Source of the DNA: an uncultured Bacteroidota bacterium
Lineage (GTDB): Bacteria; Bacteroidota; Rhodothermia; Rhodothermales; UBA10348
Length of the DNA: 31,728 bases
NCBI GenBank assembly: GCA_937893205.1
Contig: CALBJU010000274.1
Coordinates: forward strand, 1-31,728
Direction: 5' to 3'
The notes below the pieces were generated by a model. That model did no database searches. It was not told the origin of the DNA and saw nothing but the letters and a program-made list of their open reading frames with translations. Shown one piece after another: positions 24,133-31,728 of the stretch (positions within the stretch are counted from its first letter, which is position 1; the number at the start of each line of letters is the position of its first letter). A program made the position numbers and the translations under genes.

Positions 24133-25971
24133 GTGAATACTACTCTATCCCGCTATGCCGCATTTCTAGTAGCAGTCAGCCTTGCCTGGATCTCGACTTC
24201 GTGCGTGCTCGCGCAGGATAATCAGGGCGAACCAGGTGAGAATCAGGCGAGTATGGAGGAGGCAGTCGCCTTCATTGCTCAGGTGGAAAATGAACTTGAA
24301 GATCTCGGGTTGAAGCTGCTTCGGGCGAAGTGGGTACAATGGACTTACATCACGCACGACACTGAACAAATTGTGGCAGACGCCAGCGACGCATTTGGCG
24401 CCGCCTCAATCCAGTTTGTCAAGGACGCCGGGCGCTATGATGATGTGGAACTGCCGTCCGAACTCCGACGAAAATTCGACATCCTCCGATCCCTGCTCGT
24501 GACGCCGGCTCCGGGAGATCCAGCCCTCAACGCGGAGGTATCGAGACTCTACACCGAGCTCACTTCGATGGCTGCTCGACCTGAGTACTGTGATGAAGAC
24601 GGGACCTGTTACGAAATTGACGAACTCAACCGGATCATGAGGACGAGCCGAGATCCAGACAGCCTGAAGTTCGCCTGGCAAGTTGGTAGACTCGCGACAC
24701 CACCCATGCGCGAAAAGTACACGCGCTTTGCAGAACTGATGAATGAAGGGGCTCGCGAGCTTGGTTTTGCCGATCTGGGTGAGATGTGGCGCTCCACCTA
24801 TGATATGGATCCAGACGATTTTATCTATGATTTGGACCGGGTTTGGGAGCAGGTAAAGCCCCTATACGTCGCCCTGCATTGCTTAACGCGTGATACCCTT
24901 CAAGATTTGTACGGTGAAGAGGTTGTGCGCGAGGGCGAACCGATACCCGCGCACCTGTTGGGAAGCATGTCCAGCTCGGGATGGGCGAATCTATTTGAAC
25001 TTATGGTGCCCGAAAACGCAGATCCCGGTTACGATCTGACTGCAATATTGCAGGAGAAAGGACTGGACGAACGCGGTATGGCTGAGTATGGCGAGCGGTT
25101 TTTCACATCACTGGGCCTCGATCCTCTACCCGATACGTTCTGGGAGCGCTCCATGTTCAAGCGGCCAGCCGATCGAGACGTCGTGTGCGGTGCTAGTGCG
25201 TGGGACCTGGATGACAAGGACGATATTCGCATAAAGATGTGTATCGAGATCACCGGAAGGAGCCTGCAGACGGTGCATCACGAAATCGGTCATAACATCT
25301 ACCAGCGGGCGTATCAAGACCAGCCTACTCTTTTCAGGGCGAGCGCCAACTACGGATTTCACGAGGCTCTGGGTAGCACGATGGCACTGTCTCTGACCCC
25401 GCGATATCTGGTAGAGACAAATCTGTTGGAACGGGAGCCTGAAAATGCCAGTGATATTGCGGTGCTCCTTCGCAGTGCGCTGGGCAAGGTGATCTCAGTG
25501 CCGAATGGCCTGATGATCGACCGGTGGCGCTGGAAAGTGTTCAGTGGTGAAATCGGGCCAGAAGACTACAACCGCGGATGGTGGGAGCTTCGAGAAGAGT
25601 TCCAGGGAATCGCACCGCCGGTAAAACGTCCTGAACATCTTTTTGACCCTGGAACGAGACGCCATATCCCAACAAACGTCCCGTACACGAGGTATTTTGT
25701 GTCGCAGATCGTCCAGTTCCAATTCCACCGGGCACTCTGTGAGATTGCTGGCCAGGAAGGTCCCCTACACCTTTGTTCGATATACGGAAGCAAAGAGGCT
25801 GGCGCGCGGCTGAAAGTGTTCATGGAAATGGGAAGACAGTATCCATGGCCGGATGCACTCGAAGCCCTGACTGGAGAGCGAAACATGGACGCTTCTGCAC
25901 TGCTCGAGTATTACGAACCGCTCCGACGCTGGCTCGACGAGCAGAACAGCGGTAAAATGTGCGGATGGTAG
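24133..25971 (+). CDS. Peptidase family M2 (angiotensin-converting-enzyme-like) metallopeptidase
   Basis: The 612-residue product is a bacterial ACE homologue, a zinc dipeptidyl carboxypeptidase. The zinc site is HEIGH (His383, Glu384, His387), with the third ligand Glu411 in YGFHEALGS. The surrounding YQRAYQDQPTLFRASANYGF matches the M2 consensus closely. The helical N-terminal half covers residues about 35-290. The start is a GTG at 24133, supported by AGAGG eight bases upstream (24122-24126) and by the following signal peptide (residues 1-28, ending VLAQ). It is likely periplasmic, or lipid-anchored if the Cys in STSCVLAQ is used, though its lipobox is poor. Neighbours are DUF5916 and DUF2911 proteins; peptide catabolism is the likely role. 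Confidence 0.95.
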   Translation: MNTTLSRYAAFLVAVSLAWISTSCVLAQDNQGEPGENQASMEEAVAFIAQVENELEDLGLKLLRAKWVQWTYITHDTEQIVADASDAFGAASIQFVKDAGRYDDVELPSELRRKFDILRSLLVTPAPGDPALNAEVSRLYTELTSMAARPEYCDEDGTCYEIDELNRIMRTSRDPDSLKFAWQVGRLATPPMREKYTRFAELMNEGARELGFADLGEMWRSTYDMDPDDFIYDLDRVWEQVKPLYVALHCLTRDTLQDLYGEEVVREGEPIPAHLLGSMSSSGWANLFELMVPENADPGYDLTAILQEKGLDERGMAEYGERFFTSLGLDPLPDTFWERSMFKRPADRDVVCGASAWDLDDKDDIRIKMCIEITGRSLQTVHHEIGHNIYQRAYQDQPTLFRASANYGFHEALGSTMALSLTPRYLVETNLLEREPENASDIAVLLRSALGKVISVPNGLMIDRWRWKVFSGEIGPEDYNRGWWELREEFQGIAPPVKRPEHLFDPGTRRHIPTNVPYTRYFVSQIVQFQFHRALCEIAGQEGPLHLCSIYGSKEAGARLKVFMEMGRQYPWPDALEALTGERNMDASALLEYYEPLRRWLDEQNSGKMCGW

Positions 25972-26254
25972 AAGAGAATGCACTGGAGCTACCGTTCCAC
26001 TCATTGCGTTGTCGTAATGAAGAGGTCATAATGATGAGATTGTTTGAGTGGCAGCATTATCTTTGTAGTGGAAATCTTCGGAGTGGTCAGTCAATACATA
26101 TCGGCGCCATGCCGAACGTCGTGGGCATTGAAGTGAGCTTCGAGTTGGCCAGCCGACATTGTTCCACGGATGATCACCTCGACTATTATTTCCACATTCC
26201 ACGTGGACACTTCGCACTCACGACTTCAAAGGAATAATCAACTCATTCGGAAAA

Positions 26255-26869
26255 ATGCGCATAACACCACTTTTATTTGTTGCTCTACTTTTAGCCCCTT
26301 CATTAGCCATCGCTCAGATGCGGCCTGCCTCACCTCGCGGGGAAGCTGCCACACAGGTTGGCGGATCCTACGATGACGGAGATTACGGTGGCGGAAGTTG
26401 GGTGGCTGTCGATTATGGCCGACCAATTCTTCGCGGTCGCACTATGATCTTCGGCGAAGGAGAATCCTACGGCGAGGTCGTCAATTCTGACGCGCCGGTG
26501 TGGCGGGCAGGTGCAAATAAGACTACCGTGTTTACGACCGAAACTGATCTGATCTTCGATGGTGAACATCTACCTGCCGGTGAATATTCGTTCTTCATTG
26601 ACCTGGCAGAAAATGAATGGACGCTGATCTTGTCGAATCACATAGTGAGGCCAGGTTTTCGCTCAGAAGAAGCCGGGCTCTGGGGATCATTTGGATACGT
26701 GGAAGAGAAGGACGCGCTACGTGCCCCAATGGCGCTGAAAGAAGCTCCCATGTCATTCGATCAGCTAACGATTGCCTTCGTAGATATGACTAAAGATGGT
26801 GGAACACTGGCCGTCATGTGGGAGGATGTATTGGCAACTGTCGAGTTCTCCGCGGCGAATACCCACTAG
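26255..26869 (+). CDS. DUF2911 domain exported protein
   Basis: The 204-residue product has a signal peptide (residues 1-20, cleavage before Gln21) and one DUF2911 domain. Hallmarks are VDYGRPILRGRTMIFG, VWRAGANKTTVF, LPAGEYSFFIDLAENEWTLI and the late GGTLAVMWEDVLATVEF. DUF2911 proteins are exported and common in Bacteroidota; no activity is established. A 283-base spacer separates it from the M2 gene, so it probably has its own promoter. A strong hairpin terminator lies 77 bases downstream. Confidence 0.93.
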   Translation: MRITPLLFVALLLAPSLAIAQMRPASPRGEAATQVGGSYDDGDYGGGSWVAVDYGRPILRGRTMIFGEGESYGEVVNSDAPVWRAGANKTTVFTTETDLIFDGEHLPAGEYSFFIDLAENEWTLILSNHIVRPGFRSEEAGLWGSFGYVEEKDALRAPMALKEAPMSFDQLTIAFVDMTKDGGTLAVMWEDVLATVEFSAANTH

Positions 26870-26945
26870 TCCACAGAACGGGCGAGGATGCGTAGCTCCA
26901 ATGGACCCTTTCTCTCGCTGGTCTGACGCTCAGTGCGAAAAGTAA

Positions 26946-26978
26946 AAAGGCGAATCGGCGTGAAGCCGATTCGCCTTT
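26946..26978. terminator. Perfect 14-base-pair hairpin terminator
   Basis: AAAGGCGAATCGGC (26946-26959) pairs exactly with GCCGATTCGCCTTT (26965-26978) over a 5-base loop. The arms end in A- and T-runs, so it can end transcription from either side: DUF2911 on the plus strand and the small membrane gene on the minus strand. Confidence 0.9.
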
Positions 26979-27049
26979 CTAGGTACCATAATCGTAGTTC
27001 CATCTATTTTGGACTTGCGACAGAAGCAAGTTTCGAAGCTCTATCATAT

Positions 27050-27083
27050 CAGATGAATAAGAGCATACCAGATGAATAAGAGC
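27050..27083. repeat. Two direct copies of a 15-base sequence, 19-base period
   Basis: CAGATGAATAAGAGC occurs at 27050-27064 and at 27069-27083. It is just past the terminator and just outside the stop of the small membrane gene. The function is unknown; replication slippage is the simplest origin. Confidence 0.85.
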
Positions 27084-27091
27084 CGTTGGGA

Positions 27092-27400
27092 TTAAGCTCC
27101 GGCCTGTTCCCATGCCCACCTACCAAGAACTCCAACTGCAGAGGCTGCAGCCAGAGCAGCGAGATTGGTTAGAATATCGGTCAAGTACCCGCCAACGGCT
27201 GGAATCTCACTCAATGCTCCTGCGACAATCGAAAGACCGATCGCAATTACAAAGGTTCTCATGAGATCTCCAGTGTCACGTTGCACGCCAAGAGCAAGTC
27301 CCAGAGCGGCGGTGATGGCGGCTGCATACGGGATTTCAACAAATGCCGTCAATATGACAAACACCAGGCCGACACGAAGAGTGGTTTTCAAATAGTCCAT
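27092..27400 (-). CDS. Small Ala/Gly-rich membrane protein of unknown function
   Basis: The 102-residue product has a strong ribosome-binding site (TGAGG at 27410-27406, five bases before the ATG). Three hydrophobic segments are visible: about residues 8-40 with VGLVFVILTAFVEIPYAAA, 48-64 with TFVIAIGLSIVAGAL, and 72-95 with LTNLAALAAASAVGVLG, ending in GRWAWEQAGA. It probably sits in the inner membrane. I do not recognise the family. It is monocistronic, with the hairpin at 26946-26978 downstream. Confidence 0.72.
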   Translation of the reverse strand: MDYLKTTLRVGLVFVILTAFVEIPYAAAITAALGLALGVQRDTGDLMRTFVIAIGLSIVAGALSEIPAVGGYLTDILTNLAALAAASAVGVLGRWAWEQAGA

Positions 27401-27605
27401 GTTTTCCTCAGGATATCAGTTCTTGATTACGAGAATTCCTCCCCGCGACTAGTTTATTCAATCGAAGTCCAAAGACAAAATATTTTGTGACACTATTTAT
27501 ACATCTTTTGATTCACAGAGGTAGAATCTCACCCAATAGAGTTTGAAAAAGGGTTGTTGAACCGTGCTTTAAGGGGATTGTCCTGGAAGCTCGACTTTCT
27601 GGCGT

Positions 27606-27668
27606 GCCCGGGCGGAATTATTCGGCGCTTCGCGCCTCAACCGTCGGAACGCTGTGCGTTCCGACGGT
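27606..27668. repeat. Cluster of three inverted repeats (hairpins)
   Basis: In order: the 8-base palindrome GCCCGGGC (27606-27613); GGCGC, loop TTC, GCGCC (27624-27636); and a 13-base-pair stem ACCGTCGGAACGC (27640-27652) with GCGTTCCGACGGT (27656-27668) across a 3-base loop. Such density is far above its surroundings and suggests a structured RNA, a terminator, or a recombination site. Confidence 0.8.
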
Positions 27669-27700
27669 CGAACCCCCGACCTCCTGGTCCATAGGTTGAC
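27661..27700 (-). other. tRNA-3'-half-like sequence
   Basis: Read on the minus strand from 27700, the sequence resembles the anticodon arm to T-loop of a tRNA: a CTATGGA loop-like stretch, then AGGAGGTCGGGGGTTCGA, with spacing as in tRNA genes. The T-stem does not close, because the DNA after TTCGA belongs to the 13-base-pair hairpin. No matching 5' half is adjacent. It may be a relic or chance. Confidence 0.35.
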
Positions 27701-28104
27701 GATTAAGCAAATATGACTGAAAAAGAGGCTTAATTGCTCAAATAAGACCGATTACTGGGAAAGTAAAAATAATGGGTGACAGAGAAGGCACAAGCAAAGT
27801 CCCAGGATCTGAATTGAACAGGCGTGCGGTTCGACTCTGCTCACAAGTCAAATAGAATGACCGTAAGTCCATGGGTTTAAATAGATAACGCAAAGGATTG
27901 CTTTAGCAGGTTAAGGATTGAGTTGAGGAAGCAGAAAGCATTCCGTCGCTCCTCATCATGTAGCTAGGAACCCCCGGGTCCCATTTCGGATGTACCGATA
28001 GATCAGTCTGGACGGGTAAACATATTTATTTGATCGGAAAATCGAGACTACATAAAATTCAGACCGTGAGAGCCCCGCTGTGCGCTGGTTACATACACCC
28101 TGAA

Positions 28105-28154
28105 TGCGCAGAGGATTTTAAGTCCGTTGCGTCTACTTATTCCGGCATCTCCGC
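28105..28154 (-). pseudogene. Degenerate tRNA-Leu (anticodon UAA), 5' half
   Basis: Read on the minus strand from 28154: acceptor GCGGAGA, TG, D-arm region containing AAGTAGACGC, then ACGGACTTAAAATCC. That is a clear tRNA-Leu 5' half with anticodon loop CTTAAAA (anticodon TAA at 28120-28118). It is damaged: the invariant D-loop GG reads AA, only three anticodon pairs form, and no TTCGA T-loop or matching acceptor 3' strand follows. Downstream, TGCGC and GCGCA could form a long-variable-arm-like stem. I call it a relic, not a working tRNA. Confidence 0.62.
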
Positions 28155-28261
28155 AAAGCCGTTTCGACGGTGACTGCTGGTGTTTTGGATCAACTCTTTC
28201 GAGTTAGAATTGTACTTCTGAGAGGTTCCTCGTTTCTTGCGTCAACCCAAGCCCTTGAACC

Positions 28262-28490
28262 ATGGTTGGCAAGTCCTTATCGCACTACAAGATCCTCGAA
28301 GAACTGGGCCGTGGCGGCATGGGGATCGTCTACAAGGGCGAGGACACGAAATGGTACCGGCAGATCTGATATTTCTTCGGACGGGCGATATATCGTTACG
28401 TTCGCCTCTGAAATATTCTTGGAGAAGGTAGAACCACCGGGCGTTTCCATTGAGTGGTGGCAAAATTGGGCGTACTCGTTGGACAAATAG
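28262..28490 (+). pseudogene. Ser/Thr protein kinase relic: N-terminus joined to C-terminus
   Basis: ATG 28262 starts a typical bacterial eukaryote-like kinase N-terminus: HYKILEELGRGGMGIVYKGE with the glycine-rich nucleotide loop GRGGMG, stopping 30 codons in (TGA 28367-28369). In another frame from about 28350 to TAG 28490 the sequence reads GRSDISSDGRYIV and then a WWQNWAYSLDK end. This resembles the final propeller blade and terminal ...NWFEELK tail of kinase-WD40/TolB-propeller fusions. The simplest reading is one such gene, normally about 800-900 codons, that lost nearly all its middle with a frame change at about 28348-28356. It cannot encode an active kinase. Confidence 0.7.
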
Positions 28491-28672
28491 CTGAAGGATC
28501 GGGCGATTGTAGATTCATCCTCGTGGCCCTACTCATAACAAGCACTTTTTGCAGGCTCGGGCCCACAACTATGATTTGATTAACCGGGAATGAATACGCA
28601 CCAAGCCGCCACCGAATCAAGGAGGCCCTCTCGCGCGTTGGGAGCTCACCCAGAATCCAATAGCCATACACC
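28491..28672. other. Intergenic spacer before the metalloprotease
   Basis: These 182 bases hold no recognisable gene. No ribosome-binding site is obvious before the GTG at 28673, and no clear TAnnTTTG box was found. Confidence 0.4.
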
Positions 28673-31558
28673 GTGTCTCGATTGCCACTGCTCCTGCTCG
28701 TCCTTGGTCTGATCCTGGCCATCCCGGCCTCCGCCCAGGACATCCCCCTGAAAAAGTACACCCTGCTCCCGGACGAAGCTGAAGAGTCCCACGTACGCGC
28801 CACCGCGCGGGTCAGCGTGCGGACCGAACGGCCGCTCGTGCTGTACTCGGTCGACTACAAAGCGGCCGGTACACCCGAAGAAATCACCCGCTCCTTCTTC
28901 AGGGATCGCGGTATAGATCTCGGCATGGAAACGGGTGGCGACGACATGGTGCTGCAGGCCGTCCGCAAAACACCGGGTGGTACTCGGGTGCGCTTCACGC
29001 AGGTCGTGAACGGGATTCCAGTCTACCAATCGGGCGTCGCCATCACCTTGGACAGAGAAGGAACGGTCCGGTATGTCACGAACGGGTACAAGGCGAACCT
29101 GCACGTCGACGTCTTCACGTCCAAGACGGGTGATGACGAGGCTATTGCCATCGCCGAAGCATTCCTGGAGACGGACAAGGCACGGCACGCCACCCACGAG
29201 CAAGTGATTTACGCTCCATTCGGAGCCGGGCGTTTGGCCCACCGCGTGGAAATGGTCACGGACAAAGGCTCCTGGGAGATCCTGGTTGATGCCGCTTCCG
29301 GAGAGGTCTTCCGCTCAGAGCCGACCTCCCATTTGCGCGATATACGAGCCACCAGCAACGCATCGACTCCCGCAAGCGCTAAACCGACGCCTGCACCTGA
29401 TCTGTCGGCGGGTGTGAGCCGGGTCGATGGATCGGGTTGGGTTTTCGATCCCGATCCGATGTCGACGGCCGGTGTGTTGTACGGCGATGCGTCCGCCTTC
29501 GAAGACTTAAACGACGCGGACAGCCCGGGACTGACCGCCCAGTTGCGCGAGCGCACGCTCCGCGACATCTCGTTCGATGGGACGAATTTTCATTTGACTG
29601 GGCAGTACGCCGCCGTGGCTGATTTCGATGTGCCGAATCGGGGCCTCTTCGCACAAGACAGCAGCAACTTCCACTTCACGCGCAGCCACCCCGCGTTCGA
29701 GGCGGTGAACACGTATTTCCACCTCGACCAGTCCATGCGCTACATCAACGAGACGCTGGGCTTCGAGCTCAAGCCCATCCAGTATGATGGCGGCGTTCAG
29801 TTCGATCCGCACTGGGGTGATCAGACGGTGAACGCCCAGTACCTGTTCACCGGACAGCTCCGATTCGGGGAAGGCGGCGTGGATGCAGCCGAGGACGGCG
29901 AAATTGTTCTGCATGAACTGGGTCACGGGATCCACGACTGGGTCACGGACGGCAATCTTAGTCGACTGCAAGGACTTAGCGAAGGCAGCTCAGACTACTG
30001 GGCAGCCTCGTACACCCGAAGCCTCGGCCTCTGGAATGTAGGCGACGAGGGCCACGATCTCATGGGCCGCTGGGGATTGAAACCATTCTTTGGCAGCCGC
30101 ACGGTCGACTACTCGGGCAACTACCCGTTCGATTTGACCGGCTCAATCCACACGGACGGCCAGATCTGGTCATCGGCGGTGATTTCCGTCTGGGATGAGC
30201 TCGGCAAGGAAACTACTGACTTGCTCTTCCTGGAGGCCCTCTCGATGCTGGGTTCGGGCAGCACGACGGAAGACGCCGCCCGCGCCATCGTGCTCGCTGA
30301 CACCTTGCTGAATGGCGCTGTTAACGCAGCCCTGGTGCTCGACAAAATGGTCGATCGAGGCTTCATCTTCCGGGCAGCCCTTGCAGCGATCGGACGCTCG
30401 GGACCACCACCGCGCGCGGTGACTTTCTTCGATCTCTCGACATTCGGAGCCGGATCGGCCACTGCCTGGGAGTGGGACTACGAAAGCGACGGCATCGTCG
30501 ACAACACGTCCTCACTCGCCAGCTTCACCTATTCCACGCCGGGTTTCTACTCGGTCACGCTCACGGCTTCGGGGGATGGACGCACCCGGACCACGGTATT
30601 GACAGATTACATCTCAGTCAACTCTGGCGTCTATGTCTGGGAAGGCACGGGTAATACCGGCTCGCGTAGTGGTCGATTCATTGCCGATCTGCTTCAGAAT
30701 GCCGGTGTGGAGACGCACTACTCCCGGACACCAATCATCCACCCCTCTCTCGAAGGGTTTGACGCAGTCTTCCTCTCGTTCGGGCCCTACGCTCCCCAGG
30801 ATGCTCCGGTACCGCTCACCCAGATTCCCGCTCGAACCATACGTGACTATCTGGCCGCGGGTGGAAGAGTCTACCTAGAGGGCGGCGAGGCGCTTGGATT
30901 CGATCAGAGATCGAATCCGCAATTGCTGGCCCTCTTCGGCATCCAATTGGCATCGGATGGGGACAACGGGAATCGCCCCGTCACGGATTTGCGCGGGCAG
31001 GACAATTCGATTGCGACGGGTCGCCGGTTCACGTCGTCACAGCAGACGAGTGTGTCGTCAGTCGACACGTTCACGCCGAACAACGAAGGCCGGCCCATGT
31101 TCGTCGAGGAAGGCTACGGCACTGTGGGTGTCCAGGCCGAGACCTCAGGCGGCGGCCGTTCGGTTGTGCTGTCTTACACACTTGCGGATCTTATCGATGG
31201 GGAAAGCCGACGGGTTCAGGTACTCCAGGATATCGTTGACTTCTTCGGCATCTCGGCCATCATCACGGACACCGAGCAGATCGAACTGCCGGAATCCGTG
31301 ACACTGTCGCCCATCTACCCGAATCCATTCAACCAGACAGCTAAGCTTTCGTTTGATCTGCCCCAGGCTTCGTCTGTGCGGATCGAGGTCGTGAATATGT
31401 TGGGTCAGCGGGTCGCGGTGCTTCTGGACGGAGAGGCGTTGTCCGCCGGATCGCACGAAGTCAGCCTGGACAGCAATCGCCTCCCGAGCGGGATGTACTT
31501 CGTGAGCCTGCAGGCTGGTAATCAGGTCAAGCGGATGCCTGTGGTGCTCGTGCGCTGA
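28673..31558 (+). CDS. Secreted M36-like zinc metalloprotease with PKD, GATase-like and T9SS sorting domains
   Basis: The 961-residue product starts at GTG 28673 with a signal peptide (residues 1-22, ending ASAQ). An FTP/PepSY-type propeptide follows (about 67-220, with FTQVVNGIPVYQSGVAI). The catalytic domain has HELGH (His414, Glu415, His418) and the third ligand Glu437 in LSEGSSDYWA, as in fungalysin-like peptidases. A PKD domain lies at about 580-655 (WEWDYESDGI to YSTPGFYSVTLTASG). Residues about 656-865 look like a ThuA/GATase1-like fold (FDAVFLSFGPYAP; YLAAGGRVYLEGGEA). Residues about 880-961 are a T9SS type A sorting domain: YPNPFNQTAKLSF, VVNMLGQRVAVL and LPSGMYFVSLQAG. It is therefore exported by T9SS and attached to or released from the cell surface, degrading proteins. 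Confidence 0.93.
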   Translation: MSRLPLLLLVLGLILAIPASAQDIPLKKYTLLPDEAEESHVRATARVSVRTERPLVLYSVDYKAAGTPEEITRSFFRDRGIDLGMETGGDDMVLQAVRKTPGGTRVRFTQVVNGIPVYQSGVAITLDREGTVRYVTNGYKANLHVDVFTSKTGDDEAIAIAEAFLETDKARHATHEQVIYAPFGAGRLAHRVEMVTDKGSWEILVDAASGEVFRSEPTSHLRDIRATSNASTPASAKPTPAPDLSAGVSRVDGSGWVFDPDPMSTAGVLYGDASAFEDLNDADSPGLTAQLRERTLRDISFDGTNFHLTGQYAAVADFDVPNRGLFAQDSSNFHFTRSHPAFEAVNTYFHLDQSMRYINETLGFELKPIQYDGGVQFDPHWGDQTVNAQYLFTGQLRFGEGGVDAAEDGEIVLHELGHGIHDWVTDGNLSRLQGLSEGSSDYWAASYTRSLGLWNVGDEGHDLMGRWGLKPFFGSRTVDYSGNYPFDLTGSIHTDGQIWSSAVISVWDELGKETTDLLFLEALSMLGSGSTTEDAARAIVLADTLLNGAVNAALVLDKMVDRGFIFRAALAAIGRSGPPPRAVTFFDLSTFGAGSATAWEWDYESDGIVDNTSSLASFTYSTPGFYSVTLTASGDGRTRTTVLTDYISVNSGVYVWEGTGNTGSRSGRFIADLLQNAGVETHYSRTPIIHPSLEGFDAVFLSFGPYAPQDAPVPLTQIPARTIRDYLAAGGRVYLEGGEALGFDQRSNPQLLALFGIQLASDGDNGNRPVTDLRGQDNSIATGRRFTSSQQTSVSSVDTFTPNNEGRPMFVEEGYGTVGVQAETSGGGRSVVLSYTLADLIDGESRRVQVLQDIVDFFGISAIITDTEQIELPESVTLSPIYPNPFNQTAKLSFDLPQASSVRIEVVNMLGQRVAVLLDGEALSAGSHEVSLDSNRLPSGMYFVSLQAGNQVKRMPVVLVR

Positions 31559-31728
31559 GGTGAGCCCCGCATACGAGTAGCTATCAGACATTCTTCAAGA
31601 GTAGGATCATGTGTCAAATCTGATTCCTAGAAAAGTCAATTCAAGCCTCGATATACCGCCGCCCGAAACTGTTTCTGTATCTCCCAAGAGAATGGGACAG
31701 CGCGTGTCATGAACAACCCATATATGTT
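31559..31728. other. Right-edge spacer
   Basis: No terminator hairpin or gene could be supported. An ATG at 31709 opens seven codons before the window ends; it could start the next gene but cannot be judged. Confidence 0.3.

Larger units (their letters stand above)
27401..28104. other. Long non-coding stretch with structured elements
   Basis: About 700 bases carry no credible coding frame. They hold the inverted-repeat cluster at 27606-27668 and a tRNA-3'-half-like sequence on the minus strand at 27661-27700, and end at a degenerate tRNA-Leu (28105-28154). The remainder, about 27720-28100, shows nothing I can name. Confidence 0.6.

Noticed and set aside
26058..26065. Perfect TAnnTTTG box (TATCTTTG) upstream of the DUF2911 gene
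   Set aside because: It is 190 bases from the start and no TTTG/TTG box sits at the proper upstream distance.
27824..27840. Plus-strand T-arm-like sequence around GGTTCGACT
   Set aside because: Four stem pairs form, but there is no matching acceptor, anticodon or D-arm at tRNA spacing.
27480..28154. Group I intron in tRNA-Leu(UAA), as in cyanobacteria and plastids
   Set aside because: No recognisable intron core motifs and no proper 3' exon of the same tRNA were found.

Overview
The window looks like chromosomal DNA from a free-living, probably marine, member of the Bacteroidota side of the FCB group, most likely near Rhodothermales/Balneolales. The support is a metalloprotease with a type A T9SS C-terminal sorting domain (8-bp-scale promoter motifs of TAnnTTTG type are only weak extra support), a TonB-dependent receptor, and several families typical of that group (DUF5916, DUF2911, BNR/sortilin-like propeller, choice-of-anchor B, sugar-type sodium symporter, lipoprotein glycosidase and sulfatase). 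No phage, CRISPR array, complete insertion sequence or rRNA was seen.

Layout. 1-2.6 kb (minus): a DinB-like protein running off the left edge and a TonB-dependent receptor. 2.8-6.1 kb (plus): a large exported BNR/sortilin-like propeller. 6.1-7.8 kb (minus): a DUF418 membrane protein and, upstream of it, a small membrane gene cut by an in-frame TGA. 8.1-17.0 kb: a carbohydrate-flavoured block with a lipoprotein (alpha/alpha)6 glycosidase carrying two F5/8 type C domains, a ruined sugar:sodium symporter, a PEP-hydrolase-like TIM barrel next to a Tm-1-like ATP-binding protein, a class II aldolase, a Fic protein with a palindromic operator-like site, and a lipoprotein sulfatase. 17.1-18.4 kb: two broken hydrolases back to back. 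18.6-26.9 kb: exported proteins of unknown or general catabolic role (FG-GAP/choice-of-anchor B, DUF5916, an ACE-like M2 peptidase, DUF2911), with an ABC-permease tail relic between the first two. 27.1-28.5 kb: a small membrane protein, then about 0.85 kb of non-coding DNA with clustered hairpins, a tRNA-like half and a degenerate tRNA-Leu(UAA), then a relic of a Ser/Thr kinase. 28.7-31.6 kb: a secreted M36-like metalloprotease with a T9SS sorting domain.

How the genes may work together. The 8-17 kb block reads as a glycan-use neighbourhood: surface glycosidase and sulfatase release sugars, a symporter once imported them, and the TIM barrel/Tm-1-like pair plus class II aldolase could process a sugar-acid product. 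There is no SusC/SusD pair, so it is not a classical PUL. The Tm-1-like/PEP-hydrolase pair, whose two domains are fused in plant Tm-1, has no firmly established bacterial function and is the best candidate for undescribed biology here.

The most striking genome-scale signal is decay. At least seven broken coding or tRNA loci lie between 7.4 and 28.5 kb. Two of them (symporter, kinase) keep an N-terminus joined to what looks like their own C-terminus, as if the middle had been deleted. Single-base lesions in three genes could instead be assembly or sequencing errors, and raw-read mapping is needed to tell these apart.
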